A stretch of 64,000 nt of DNA from Brassicibacter mesophilus. Lineage in GTDB: Bacteria; Bacillota; Clostridia; Tissierellales; Proteiniboraceae. The translations under genes were made by a program, and so were the position numbers. Shown piece by piece: positions 33,889 to 41,761 of this stretch (the first letter of the stretch is position 1; the number at the start of each line of letters is the position of its first letter). The notes below the pieces were generated by a model. The model was not told the DNA's origin. It was given only the letters and a program-made list of their open reading frames with translations, and did no database searches. Location of the stretch: NCBI RefSeq assembly GCF_050433385.1, contig NZ_JBNPXI010000019.1:33170-97169 (forward strand). Direction: 5' to 3'.

Positions 33889-34530
33889 ATGGGAAAAGAT
33901 AGTAGAGTATCAATGGCCGTTATAAGAAGATTACCCAAATACTATAGATATCTAGGAGAGCTGTTAGATAAAGACATTAATAGAATTTCTTCTCATGAGC
34001 TTAGCAAGATAACAGGATTTACTGCTTCTCAAATACGACAGGACCTAAATAATTTTGGAGGCTTCGGACAACAAGGGTATGGATATAATGTTGAGGAGTT
34101 ACATAAACAATTAGGAAAAATTTTGGGACTAGAAAAAGCTTATAACACTATTTTGGTAGGTGCAGGTAATTTAGGTCAAGCAGTTGCTAATTACAAAGGA
34201 TTTGAGGATTCGGGTTTTAAGCTTTTAGCAATGTTTGATAAGAATCCAAAGGTTATTGGATTAAAGATTAGAGATATTGAAGTTCTAGACATTGATCATA
34301 TTGAGAAGTTTATAGCTGAACATAAGGTTGAGATTGGTATAATTACTACTCCAAAGGACCAAGCTCAAGATGTTGCGGATAAATTCACAAATAGCGGAAT
34401 ACATGGGATATGGAACTTTGCTCCAACAGACTTAAGAGTACCAGATGATGTGGTTGTAGAAAATGTTCATTTAAATGAAAGCTTGTTTATATTATCTTAC
34501 TTATTGAAAGAGAATAAACTTCAGAAATAG
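33889..34530 (+). CDS. rex: Redox-sensing transcriptional repressor Rex
   Basis: A 213-residue repressor that leaves DNA when the NADH/NAD+ ratio rises. The N-terminal winged helix contains 'RRLPKYYRYLGELL' and 'FTASQIRQDLNNFGGFGQQGYGY'. The C-terminal Rossmann domain has 'ILVGAGNLGQAVANY'. Rex commonly controls fermentation genes in Clostridia, and the acyl-CoA dehydrogenase/Etf operon lies directly downstream. The gene has its own promoter and terminator. Confidence 0.97.
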   Translation: MGKDSRVSMAVIRRLPKYYRYLGELLDKDINRISSHELSKITGFTASQIRQDLNNFGGFGQQGYGYNVEELHKQLGKILGLEKAYNTILVGAGNLGQAVANYKGFEDSGFKLLAMFDKNPKVIGLKIRDIEVLDIDHIEKFIAEHKVEIGIITTPKDQAQDVADKFTNSGIHGIWNFAPTDLRVPDDVVVENVHLNESLFILSYLLKENKLQK

Positions 34531-34564
34531 ACCATCACTAATAATGATGGTCTTTATTTTTTTT
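34529..34564 (+). terminator. Terminator of rex
   Basis: AGACCATCA pairs with TGATGGTCT around a 7-base loop, followed by a long T-rich tract. It overlaps the rex stop codon. Confidence 0.92.
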
Positions 34565-34883
34565 AGTAGATTAAAAAATTAACGTTATATTATTAACAGA
34601 ATATAGATGTTTGCATGGATACAAAAATATAATAATTGTATTAAATCTATTCTTACATACAATAGTCAAAAAAATATTACCGAAATGTAACAAATTATAG
34701 CATGTATATTGAAAAACACTTATATTGTTAAGGATTTGTAAGATAAATAATTAACAAACCATATGGAATAAAAAATAATTATAAAGTATAATTGAGGTAG
34801 ATGAATATTTAGATTGTCCAAAATAGTTAAAAAAATATCAACATTTTTTTATATTAATTGATTATGATGAGGAGGGAAAGACA
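34565..34883 (+). other. Leader of the acyl-CoA dehydrogenase operon
   Basis: About 320 AT-rich bases without a gene. TTGTTAA (34725-34731) and TTAACAA (34751-34757) are Rex-like half-sites facing each other but 19 bases apart instead of four, so I do not call an operator. No consensus promoter stands out. Confidence 0.4.
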
Positions 34884-36023
34884 GTGAATTTTAGCTTGAC
34901 TAAAGAGCAGGAAATGGTAAGAAAGGTTATCAGAGAATTTGCTGAAAATGAAGTAAAGCCTATGGCTGCAGAGATTGATCAAACAGAAGAGTTTCCAATG
35001 GAAAACGTACGAAAGATGGCGAGGTATAACATGTTAAGCATTCCTATACCGACACAATATGGTGGTGCAGGTGGAGATGAGGTAGCATATGCAATAACTG
35101 TTGAGGAGCTTTCTAGAGTTTGCGGTACTACAGGCGTAATATGTTCTGCACATACATCATTAGCTTGCTGGCCTATATACAAATTTGGTACTGAAGAGCA
35201 AAAGCAAAAATACTTGATTCCAATGGCGAAAGGTGAGTATTTAGGAGCGTTTGGACTTACAGAGCCTAATGCTGGTACAGATGCAGCAGGACAGCAGACA
35301 GTTGCGGTTTTAGATGGTGATGACTATGTATTAAACGGTACTAAGATATTCATTACAAATGGGGGACAAGCAAACGTTTACATTATTTTTGCTATGACAG
35401 ATAAACCAAAAGGAACTAGAGGTATAAGTGCATTTATAGTTGAGAAAGATTATCCTGGATTTAAAATAGGCAAAAAAGAAGATAAAATGGGTATTAGGGC
35501 ATCTTCTACTACTGAACTTATATTTGAAAATTGCAGAGTTCCTAAGGAAAATCTATTAGGAAAAGAAGGAAGAGGCTTTGGTATTGCCATGGCTACTCTA
35601 GATGGAGGAAGAATAGGAATCGCTGCACAAGCATTAGGTATAGCTCAAGGTGCATTAGATGAAGCCGTTAAATATGTTAAAGAGAGACAACAGTTCGGAA
35701 GATCTATAGGACAGTTCCAAGGTATCCAATGGATGATAGCTGACATGGCTACCAGAATAGAGGCGGCTAGACTTATGGTTTATAATGCTGCATATAGAAA
35801 GGCTTCTGGATTAGATTATAGCAAGGATGCAGCCATGGCAAAGCTTTTTGCTGCTGAAGTAGCTATGGAAGTTACTACTAAGGCTGTTCAACTCCATGGT
35901 GGATATGGTTATACAAGAGATTATCCTGTTGAAAGAATGATGAGAGATGCTAAAATAACTGAGATATATGAAGGAACTTCACAAGTTCAAAAGATGGTAA
36001 TAGCAGCTAATGTATTGAAATAG
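34884..36023 (+). CDS. Acyl-CoA dehydrogenase (butyryl-CoA dehydrogenase-like)
   Basis: A 379-residue FAD enzyme of the short-chain acyl-CoA dehydrogenase family. 'GAFGLTEPNAGTDAAGQ' binds FAD and substrate, 'RIGIAAQALGIAQGALDEA' is typical, and 'EIYEGTSQVQK' near the C-terminus carries the catalytic glutamate. It is followed directly by etfB and etfA, so it probably forms an Etf-bifurcating complex that reduces an enoyl-CoA. No crotonase, hydroxyacyl-CoA dehydrogenase or thiolase gene is near, so the enoyl substrate is not fixed. The start is GTG at 34884 behind GGAGGG. Confidence 0.92.
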   Translation: MNFSLTKEQEMVRKVIREFAENEVKPMAAEIDQTEEFPMENVRKMARYNMLSIPIPTQYGGAGGDEVAYAITVEELSRVCGTTGVICSAHTSLACWPIYKFGTEEQKQKYLIPMAKGEYLGAFGLTEPNAGTDAAGQQTVAVLDGDDYVLNGTKIFITNGGQANVYIIFAMTDKPKGTRGISAFIVEKDYPGFKIGKKEDKMGIRASSTTELIFENCRVPKENLLGKEGRGFGIAMATLDGGRIGIAAQALGIAQGALDEAVKYVKERQQFGRSIGQFQGIQWMIADMATRIEAARLMVYNAAYRKASGLDYSKDAAMAKLFAAEVAMEVTTKAVQLHGGYGYTRDYPVERMMRDAKITEIYEGTSQVQKMVIAANVLK

Positions 36024-36044
36024 GAAAAAAAGGAGTGAGATGCT

Positions 36045-36836
36045 ATGAGAATTATTGTTTGTGTAAAACAGGTTCCTGATACTAATGAAGTTAAAATTGA
36101 TCCTGTAAAAGGTACACTGATACGTGAAGGAGTGCCTAGTATTATAAATCCTGACGATAAAAATGCTTTGGAAGAAGCATTAAAGATAAAGGATATGTAT
36201 GATGATGCGGAAGTAATCTTGTTAACTATGGGACCACCTCAGGCGGAGGTTGCTTTAAAAGAAGCTATAGCTATGGGTGCTGATGAAGCCATTCTTTTAA
36301 GTGATAGAGCTTTTGCAGGTGCTGATACTTGGGCTACATCAACAACTCTTGCTGCAGCTATTAAGAAAATAGGGGACTTTGATATTATATTCTGTGGAAG
36401 ACAAGCGATAGATGGAGATACTGCTCAGGTTGGGCCACAAATAGCTGAACATCTTGGAATTCCTCAGATTACTTATGTAGAAAAGCTTGACATAGATGGT
36501 AAAGAAATTAAAGCTCAAAGGGCATTAGAAGACGGATATTTTGTAATAAAATCTGAAATGCCAGTTTTACTCACTGCCATCAAAGAACTTAACGAGCCAA
36601 GATATCCATCAATAAAAGGAATATATAGTGCATATAGAGAAAATAAGGTTAAGATTTGGACTGTTAATGATATAGATGTTGATACAACTCAGATCGGATT
36701 ATTAGGTTCTCCAACTCAGGTTAAGAAATCATTCACACCAGAATCTAAAAAGACTGGTGGAGAAAAATTAACTGGAACAGCTTCAGAAATTGCTAGAAGA
36801 TTAGTTGTAGGACTTAAAGAAAGACAAATTATCTGA
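36045..36836 (+). CDS. etfB: Electron transfer flavoprotein beta subunit
   Basis: A 263-residue EtfB. 'CVKQVPDTNEVKIDP' at the N-terminus and 'CGRQAIDGDTAQVGPQIAEHLGIPQI' in the middle are family signatures. In bifurcating Etf proteins this subunit binds the bifurcating FAD together with EtfA. It lies between the acyl-CoA dehydrogenase (21 bases) and etfA. Confidence 0.95.
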   Translation: MRIIVCVKQVPDTNEVKIDPVKGTLIREGVPSIINPDDKNALEEALKIKDMYDDAEVILLTMGPPQAEVALKEAIAMGADEAILLSDRAFAGADTWATSTTLAAAIKKIGDFDIIFCGRQAIDGDTAQVGPQIAEHLGIPQITYVEKLDIDGKEIKAQRALEDGYFVIKSEMPVLLTAIKELNEPRYPSIKGIYSAYRENKVKIWTVNDIDVDTTQIGLLGSPTQVKKSFTPESKKTGGEKLTGTASEIARRLVVGLKERQII

Positions 36837-36855
36837 TAATAGAGGGGTGAAAAAT

Positions 36856-38073
36856 ATGGCTATCAGAGTTATTGAAGAAAAATGTATTGGTTGTTCAATA
36901 TGTCAAAAAAATTGTCCATTCGATGCTATAAGCATGGAGAATGGCAAAGCAGTTATAAAAGATAACTGCACAGCGTGTGGCGCATGTGTAGAGGTGTGCC
37001 CTGTTAATGCTATTGAAAAGCAAGAAGAAGAAAGAAACGGAGTGGATGTTTCTTTATATAAAGGTGTTTGGGTTTTTGCTGAACAAAGAGAAGGTAAGCT
37101 TTTAAATGTTGCTGTTGAATTAATGGGTGAAGGAAGAAAAATAGCAGATACACTTGGAGTAGAACTTACTGCAGTGTTATTAGGAAGTAAGTTAGATGAA
37201 GCAGCTGAAAGACTAGTTAAATATGGTGCTGATAAAGTATTGTATGTTGATAATGAATTACTCAATGTTTACACTACAGATGGATACACAAAGGTAATAT
37301 CAGAATTAGTTAGTGATAAAAAGCCTGAAATCATGCTTATTGGGGCTACAAATATAGGAAGAGATCTAGGACCAAGATTATCAGCTAGACTGGGAACAGG
37401 ATTAACAGCAGATTGTACGAGACTTGAAATAGATGAAGAAGATAACAAGCTTCTTCAAACTAGACCTGCATTTGGTGGAAATCTTATGGCTACAATTGTA
37501 TGTCCTAACCATAGACCACAGATGTCTACTGTTAGACCTGGAGTAATGGAGAAAGCACAATATGATGAAACAAGACAAGGAAAGATTGAAATAATAGATG
37601 TTGATCTAAGCAAGTCAGATATAAAGGCAGAGGTTATTGAAGTTGTTAAGAGTGGAAAAGGTGAAGTGGCACTAGAAGAAGCTCCAATTATCGTATCTGG
37701 TGGTAGAGGATTGGGTACTAGAGAAAACTTTGAGTTAGTTGAAAAGCTTGCTAAAAAGCTAGGTGGAGTTGTAGGTGCTTCCCGTGCAACTGTTGATGAG
37801 GGATGGGTTGAACATTCACATCAAGTTGGTCAGACAGGAAAGACTGTTAGACCTAAACTTTACATTGCTTGTGGTATTTCCGGAGCTATTCAGCATTTAG
37901 CAGGTATGCAAGAAGCTGATTGTATAGTTGCTATAAACAAGAATCCAGATGCTCCTATTTTTAAAATTGCTGATTTTGGGATAGTTGGTGATGTTAATGA
38001 GATAATACCAGCTATTATTGAAGCGTTAGATAATGTAGATGATATAGTTAGTGCTATAAAAGCATTATCATAG
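36856..38073 (+). CDS. etfA: Electron transfer flavoprotein alpha subunit with N-terminal 2[4Fe-4S] ferredoxin domain
   Basis: A 405-residue EtfA. Residues 1-55 form a bacterial ferredoxin domain with two CxxCxxCxxxC motifs (C10, C13, C16, C20 and C38, C41, C44, C48). The FAD-binding C-terminus contains 'GGRGLGTRENFELVEKLA', 'GASRATVDEGW' and 'QVGQTGKTV'. Such fused ferredoxin domains occur in the Etf of caffeyl-CoA reductase and electron-confurcating lactate dehydrogenase. This suggests electron exchange with ferredoxin or an iron-sulfur partner. ATG 36856 is chosen because AGAGGGG is correctly spaced; GTG 36847 is too close to it. Confidence 0.94.
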   Translation: MAIRVIEEKCIGCSICQKNCPFDAISMENGKAVIKDNCTACGACVEVCPVNAIEKQEEERNGVDVSLYKGVWVFAEQREGKLLNVAVELMGEGRKIADTLGVELTAVLLGSKLDEAAERLVKYGADKVLYVDNELLNVYTTDGYTKVISELVSDKKPEIMLIGATNIGRDLGPRLSARLGTGLTADCTRLEIDEEDNKLLQTRPAFGGNLMATIVCPNHRPQMSTVRPGVMEKAQYDETRQGKIEIIDVDLSKSDIKAEVIEVVKSGKGEVALEEAPIIVSGGRGLGTRENFELVEKLAKKLGGVVGASRATVDEGWVEHSHQVGQTGKTVRPKLYIACGISGAIQHLAGMQEADCIVAINKNPDAPIFKIADFGIVGDVNEIIPAIIEALDNVDDIVSAIKALS

Positions 38074-38209
38074 AAAATTAAATATTAATTAATAAGAGGT
38101 AGTTAACACTAATGTTCCATAAGGCTGGTGAGGAAAACACAGTAAAGTCAACGTTTATGGGGTATCAGCAAACAAGAACAAGATAAAAACTGAATAGTTA
38201 CAAAGATAA

Positions 38210-38245
38210 GGGATACTGTTTCACACGAAATGGTATCTCTTTTTT
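38210..38245 (+). terminator. Terminator of the acyl-CoA dehydrogenase/Etf operon
   Basis: GGGATAC pairs with GTATCTC (one G-T), extended by GTTTC/GAAAT, followed by six T. It lies 137 bases after etfA. Confidence 0.8.
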
Positions 38246-38355
38246 CATGTGAGAGGTAAGATCATATATCATATTTAAAGTTTACAAAACTGAGCAAAAA
38301 AAGAGAGGATATAAAATTTTTATTCTGATAACCTTTTATCAAGGAGATGATTAAT

Positions 38356-39213
38356 GTGAAATGGCTTATGCAACTCAGTAAAGCAATCGAATATATAGAG
38401 CACAATTTGACCAGCAAAATTTCTTATGATGAAGCTGCAAAAATTGCCTGTTGCTCGACCTACTATTTTCAAAGGATGTTTTCATATGTGGCAGGAATTT
38501 CACTATCGGAATATATACGTCGCCGCAGAATGACACAAGCAGCTTTTGAAATACAAGGTTGTGACACAAAGATTACAGAAATAGGATTTAAATACGGATA
38601 TGCGTCGCCTACTGCGTTTAATCGTGCGTTCCAAAATGTTCATGGCATTTCTCCAGCTGCTGCACGAGCTCAAGGTGTTCTATTAGAGGCTTATCCGCCA
38701 ATCAGTTTTAAGGTTACTGTTACGGGAGGCGAAAGTATGCGGTATCGAATTGAAACAAAAGAAGCATTTCGGATTGTGGGCGTCAGAGTTACTCTGCAGG
38801 AAGAAATGGAGAAAAATTTAAAAATAGTTCCAAGATTTTGGGAGGAAATGTGGAAAGGTAATCAACTTTCAGAAATTTGCAGTCTGTCAGAGCAAAGTCA
38901 CAAAACCCTTTTGGGTGTTAGTATTTATTCGAATCCACAATATATTTTCTACTGTATTGCAGTGGTTACGGATAAGCCTGTACCAGAGGGCATGGTAGAA
39001 TATGAAATTCCAGCTGCTACTTGGGTTGTTTTAGAATGTGATGGACGCTATCCTGAGTCCATTCAAAGCATGTATAAACGTTTTCTGACGGAATGGCTTC
39101 CGTTTTCGGGTTATAAGTATGCAGAGATTCCAGATATTGAAGTCTATCCTGTCAGCGATGAGAAACCAAAAGGTGGGCATTCTGAAATTTGGATTGCTAT
39201 AGAAAAAGAATAG
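38356..39213 (+). CDS. AraC family regulator with GyrI-like effector domain
   Basis: A 285-residue protein: an N-terminal AraC HTH pair ('YDEAAKIACCSTYYFQRMFSY' and 'ITEIGFKYGYASPTAFNRAFQ') joined to a C-terminal GyrI-like/SOUL small-molecule-binding domain from about residue 130. Such regulators activate drug-efflux genes. GTG 38356 is preferred, nine bases after AGGAG; the ATG at 38347 abuts it. Codon use (CGT, CGC, ACG, CTG) differs from most of the window and suggests transfer together with the next three genes. Confidence 0.9.
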   Translation: MKWLMQLSKAIEYIEHNLTSKISYDEAAKIACCSTYYFQRMFSYVAGISLSEYIRRRRMTQAAFEIQGCDTKITEIGFKYGYASPTAFNRAFQNVHGISPAAARAQGVLLEAYPPISFKVTVTGGESMRYRIETKEAFRIVGVRVTLQEEMEKNLKIVPRFWEEMWKGNQLSEICSLSEQSHKTLLGVSIYSNPQYIFYCIAVVTDKPVPEGMVEYEIPAATWVVLECDGRYPESIQSMYKRFLTEWLPFSGYKYAEIPDIEVYPVSDEKPKGGHSEIWIAIEKE

Positions 39214-39229
39214 ATTTGGAGGGAATAAA

Positions 39230-39688
39230 ATGAATTACAATATTGAAATCAGAGATATTGAACCTGTTCGTGTAGCCTATATGCGTTATAAGGGCATTGT
39301 TACGGAAGCAAACAAGGTTTTCCCAAATGTGTTCAAGTCCATTGGCGGCAAGGCAAACGGTGCTCCTTTTATCTGTTACTATGTTATGAACTCTGAAACG
39401 AAAGTTGGTGAATTGGAGTTATGTGTTCCTACTGCCGAAACTCCTACAGCAAGCGGTGTTGAGGTAAAAGAAATGCCTCGTATTAAAGTGGTATGTGCTA
39501 CTCATGTAGGTCCTTATGAAACGATGCAGAACGCATATGCAGCTATCGACCAATATGCACAGAAGAATAACTTGTTGCTGCGGCTCCCATTCAGAGAGGT
39601 GTTTATCAAAGGGCCGGGGATGATTTTGAAAGGCAACCCCAGCAAGTATGTTACTGAGATCCTGTTCCCTATAAAAGAGGTGGAATAG
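39230..39688 (+). CDS. GyrI-like small-molecule-binding protein
   Basis: A 152-residue stand-alone GyrI-like domain: 'NIEIRDIEPVRVAYMRYKG', 'KEMPRIKVVCATHVGPYETMQNAY' and a C-terminal 'YVTEILFPIK'. It is homologous to the C-terminal half of the AraC regulator upstream, and may bind or sequester the same ligand. It is 16 bases from the regulator and one base from the ABC ATPase. Confidence 0.88.
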   Translation: MNYNIEIRDIEPVRVAYMRYKGIVTEANKVFPNVFKSIGGKANGAPFICYYVMNSETKVGELELCVPTAETPTASGVEVKEMPRIKVVCATHVGPYETMQNAYAAIDQYAQKNNLLLRLPFREVFIKGPGMILKGNPSKYVTEILFPIKEVE

Positions 39689-39689
39689 T

Positions 39690-40643
39690 ATGATGGCAAT
39701 TAAGGTTGAAAATCTGGTAAAGCAGTATAAAGATGGCGTACGGGCTTTAGATAGCTTGAGTTTACAGGTAGAGAATGGGGAGATTTTTTCTCTTCTTGGG
39801 CAAAATGGTGCGGGTAAATCCTCACTTATTAATATTTTGACAACCTATCTTGTTAAAACTTCCGGTACAATAAAAGTCCTAGAAAAGGATATAGAAAAAG
39901 ACTGCACCTATATTCGTGAACAGATTGCCTGTGTCGCTCAACGTACTTCTATTGATACTCACCTGTCAATGGAAGAAAATATGATGTTTCAGTCAAGGCT
40001 CTATAAAATGAGTTCCGACACAGCTAAAAAGAGAATGAAAGATTTGATTCGTTGTTTTGAATTGAAACATTATGTGAAATATCCGGTTTCCTCTTATTCT
40101 GGTGGTGTAAAGCGAAGGGTGGATATTGCTATGAACATGATGTCTCGGCCGAAAATTTTGTTTTTGGACGAACCAACCGTTGGTATGGATATTCAGTCAA
40201 GAATGGATATGTGGGATATGATGAAGAAGATTCGCGATAATTTTGGAACAACCATTTTTCTGACCACTCATTATTTAGAGGAGGCTGATCAACTTTCAAA
40301 TACAATCTGCATTATGAAGGATGGACATGAGGTCGTTCAGGCGTCTCCTCATGATCTGCGAAAGTATATGCATCAAGATGTTCTTCGTATCTGCTTTGAT
40401 AGAGTAGAACAAGCAAAAATCTGTGCCGATCTCTTGCAAAATGCCATATCATTAAAATCAGTTACCGTACAGGATAACTGTATTATAGTGGCAATAGAAG
40501 ATAGTCAAAAAGAATTTCGAGCTGTCAATAGCTGGTTGTTAGAGCAAAATACACCGTTCAGGGGCATCGAAATTGCACAGCCAAGTCTGGATGATATATT
40601 TTTAAATCTTGTAGAAACAAGTGGAAAAGGGGTGTTGTCATGA
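39690..40643 (+). CDS. ABC-2 type drug exporter ATPase
   Basis: A 317-residue ATPase of the DrrA/CcmA group. Walker A is 'LGQNGAGKSS', the signature 'YSGGVKRRVDIAM', and Walker B 'ILFLDEPTVGMD'; 'TTHYLEEADQL' contains the switch His. The roughly 100-residue C-terminal extension is normal for the group. It overlaps the permease start by four bases (ATGA). Confidence 0.93.
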   Translation: MMAIKVENLVKQYKDGVRALDSLSLQVENGEIFSLLGQNGAGKSSLINILTTYLVKTSGTIKVLEKDIEKDCTYIREQIACVAQRTSIDTHLSMEENMMFQSRLYKMSSDTAKKRMKDLIRCFELKHYVKYPVSSYSGGVKRRVDIAMNMMSRPKILFLDEPTVGMDIQSRMDMWDMMKKIRDNFGTTIFLTTHYLEEADQLSNTICIMKDGHEVVQASPHDLRKYMHQDVLRICFDRVEQAKICADLLQNAISLKSVTVQDNCIIVAIEDSQKEFRAVNSWLLEQNTPFRGIEIAQPSLDDIFLNLVETSGKGVLS

Positions 40644-41395
40644 GTGTCTTTAATATGCTTTGGCGAAACATGAAGTGGCGTTTTCAAAACCCTATATCAA
40701 TCATTATTACTATTTCACAGCCTATAATTTGGCTTGTGCTATATAGTACAATTGCAAATGGAACAATGAAAAATATAGGAATTGATAACTATACCGCTTA
40801 TATTTTGCCGGGCATTATTATTCTTGTCACAATGGCTGCTTGCAGCAGTGGTGGTATGATTAATTTTCTAATGAAATCAAGCGGTAGTTTTTACAGAGTG
40901 TTTATAGCTCCGGTTAGAAGAAGTTCTATCGTGTTGGGACAAATGCTAGAAGCCGTTATGTGTACTTTTCTTGAGGTGATAATTCTATGTGTTTTAAGTC
41001 TGTTGTTCGGGGTAAAGTTTACCATGGGTGTCGCTGGTATCTTACTTATGACAGTATTGATTTTCTTAACAGCTTTTTTCATGTCAGGACTGGCTTATAC
41101 TATCAGCTTGCTGCTACCAAATGAAATGATTTATGAAACAGTTATGAACTTAATTGTACTACCCATTTTCTTTTTAAGCACTGCATTATTTCCTGTGGAA
41201 AATGTATCTGGTGTACTAAGAATAGTGGTAAACCTTAACCCGTTTACCCTTATCATCAACGCATTACGAAGTTTGATACTAGATGATTTTATTTCCTTTA
41301 AATTTATTTTACCTGTTATTTTTCTGCTTGTTTTAATGTCCGCCTGTAGTTTTACTTTGGCACTATGGAGATTGAATAAAGAAACGGCACAATGA
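40640..41395 (+). CDS. ABC-2 type permease
   Basis: A 251-residue six-helix permease with the ABC-2 pattern: 'ISQPIIWLVLYSTI', 'YILPGIIILVTM' and the late 'LIVLPIFFLSTALFPVENV'. It forms the exporter with the preceding ATPase. Daunorubicin/multidrug-type substrate is likely by family but unproven. Confidence 0.92.
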   Translation: MSVFNMLWRNMKWRFQNPISIIITISQPIIWLVLYSTIANGTMKNIGIDNYTAYILPGIIILVTMAACSSGGMINFLMKSSGSFYRVFIAPVRRSSIVLGQMLEAVMCTFLEVIILCVLSLLFGVKFTMGVAGILLMTVLIFLTAFFMSGLAYTISLLLPNEMIYETVMNLIVLPIFFLSTALFPVENVSGVLRIVVNLNPFTLIINALRSLILDDFISFKFILPVIFLLVLMSACSFTLALWRLNKETAQ

Positions 41396-41761
41396 TTTTA
41401 AGTTAATATATTATGCACGTACTATGAGAAATAGAAAAGCTATAGCTTTGGCAGATGATTTTTATACGCTAAAATTTGACGTGAATGGCAGTTTTGAAAC
41501 ATAAACCAAAACTGCCATTTTCTTTTTTAATATTTGTTTTATCGACAAAAATCGTGGTATAAATATAAAAAGAATATTCTAAATATTATAACTATGTAGA
41601 GTTTTTACAAAAAACACTGATGTATCAATGTATATACAGAATGTTATAGTATTTATATTCACTATCATGATAAAATAATGAAGTATAAGATGTAAGAAAA
41701 ATGTAGCAAAATGTCGAATTGGCATAATTATGCAGCAAATTACAAAAAAAGGAGGGAGTTT
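41396..41761 (+). other. Intergenic region between the ABC island and the second chemoreceptor
   Basis: Contains the terminator at 41484-41528. The remaining 230 AT-rich bases should hold the chemoreceptor promoter, but no consensus pair is obvious. Confidence 0.4.
41484..41528 (+). terminator. Terminator of the AraC/GyrI/ABC island
   Basis: AATGGCAGTTTTG pairs perfectly with CAAAACTGCCATT around 10 bases, followed by TTCTTTTTT. Confidence 0.9.

Noticed and set aside
36847..36855. GTG start for etfA three codons upstream.
   Set aside because: It directly abuts the AGAGGGG ribosome site; ATG 36856 has normal spacing and gives the usual N-terminus.
38112..38186. Short 24-codon open frame starting ATGTTCCATAAG after etfA.
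   Set aside because: Poor ribosome-site spacing, no recognisable protein and located in the 3' untranslated part before the terminator.
41720..41736. Sigma-54-like TTGGCATAATTATGC upstream of the second chemoreceptor.
   Set aside because: GG and GC are nine bases apart instead of ten, and no activator dyads are nearby.
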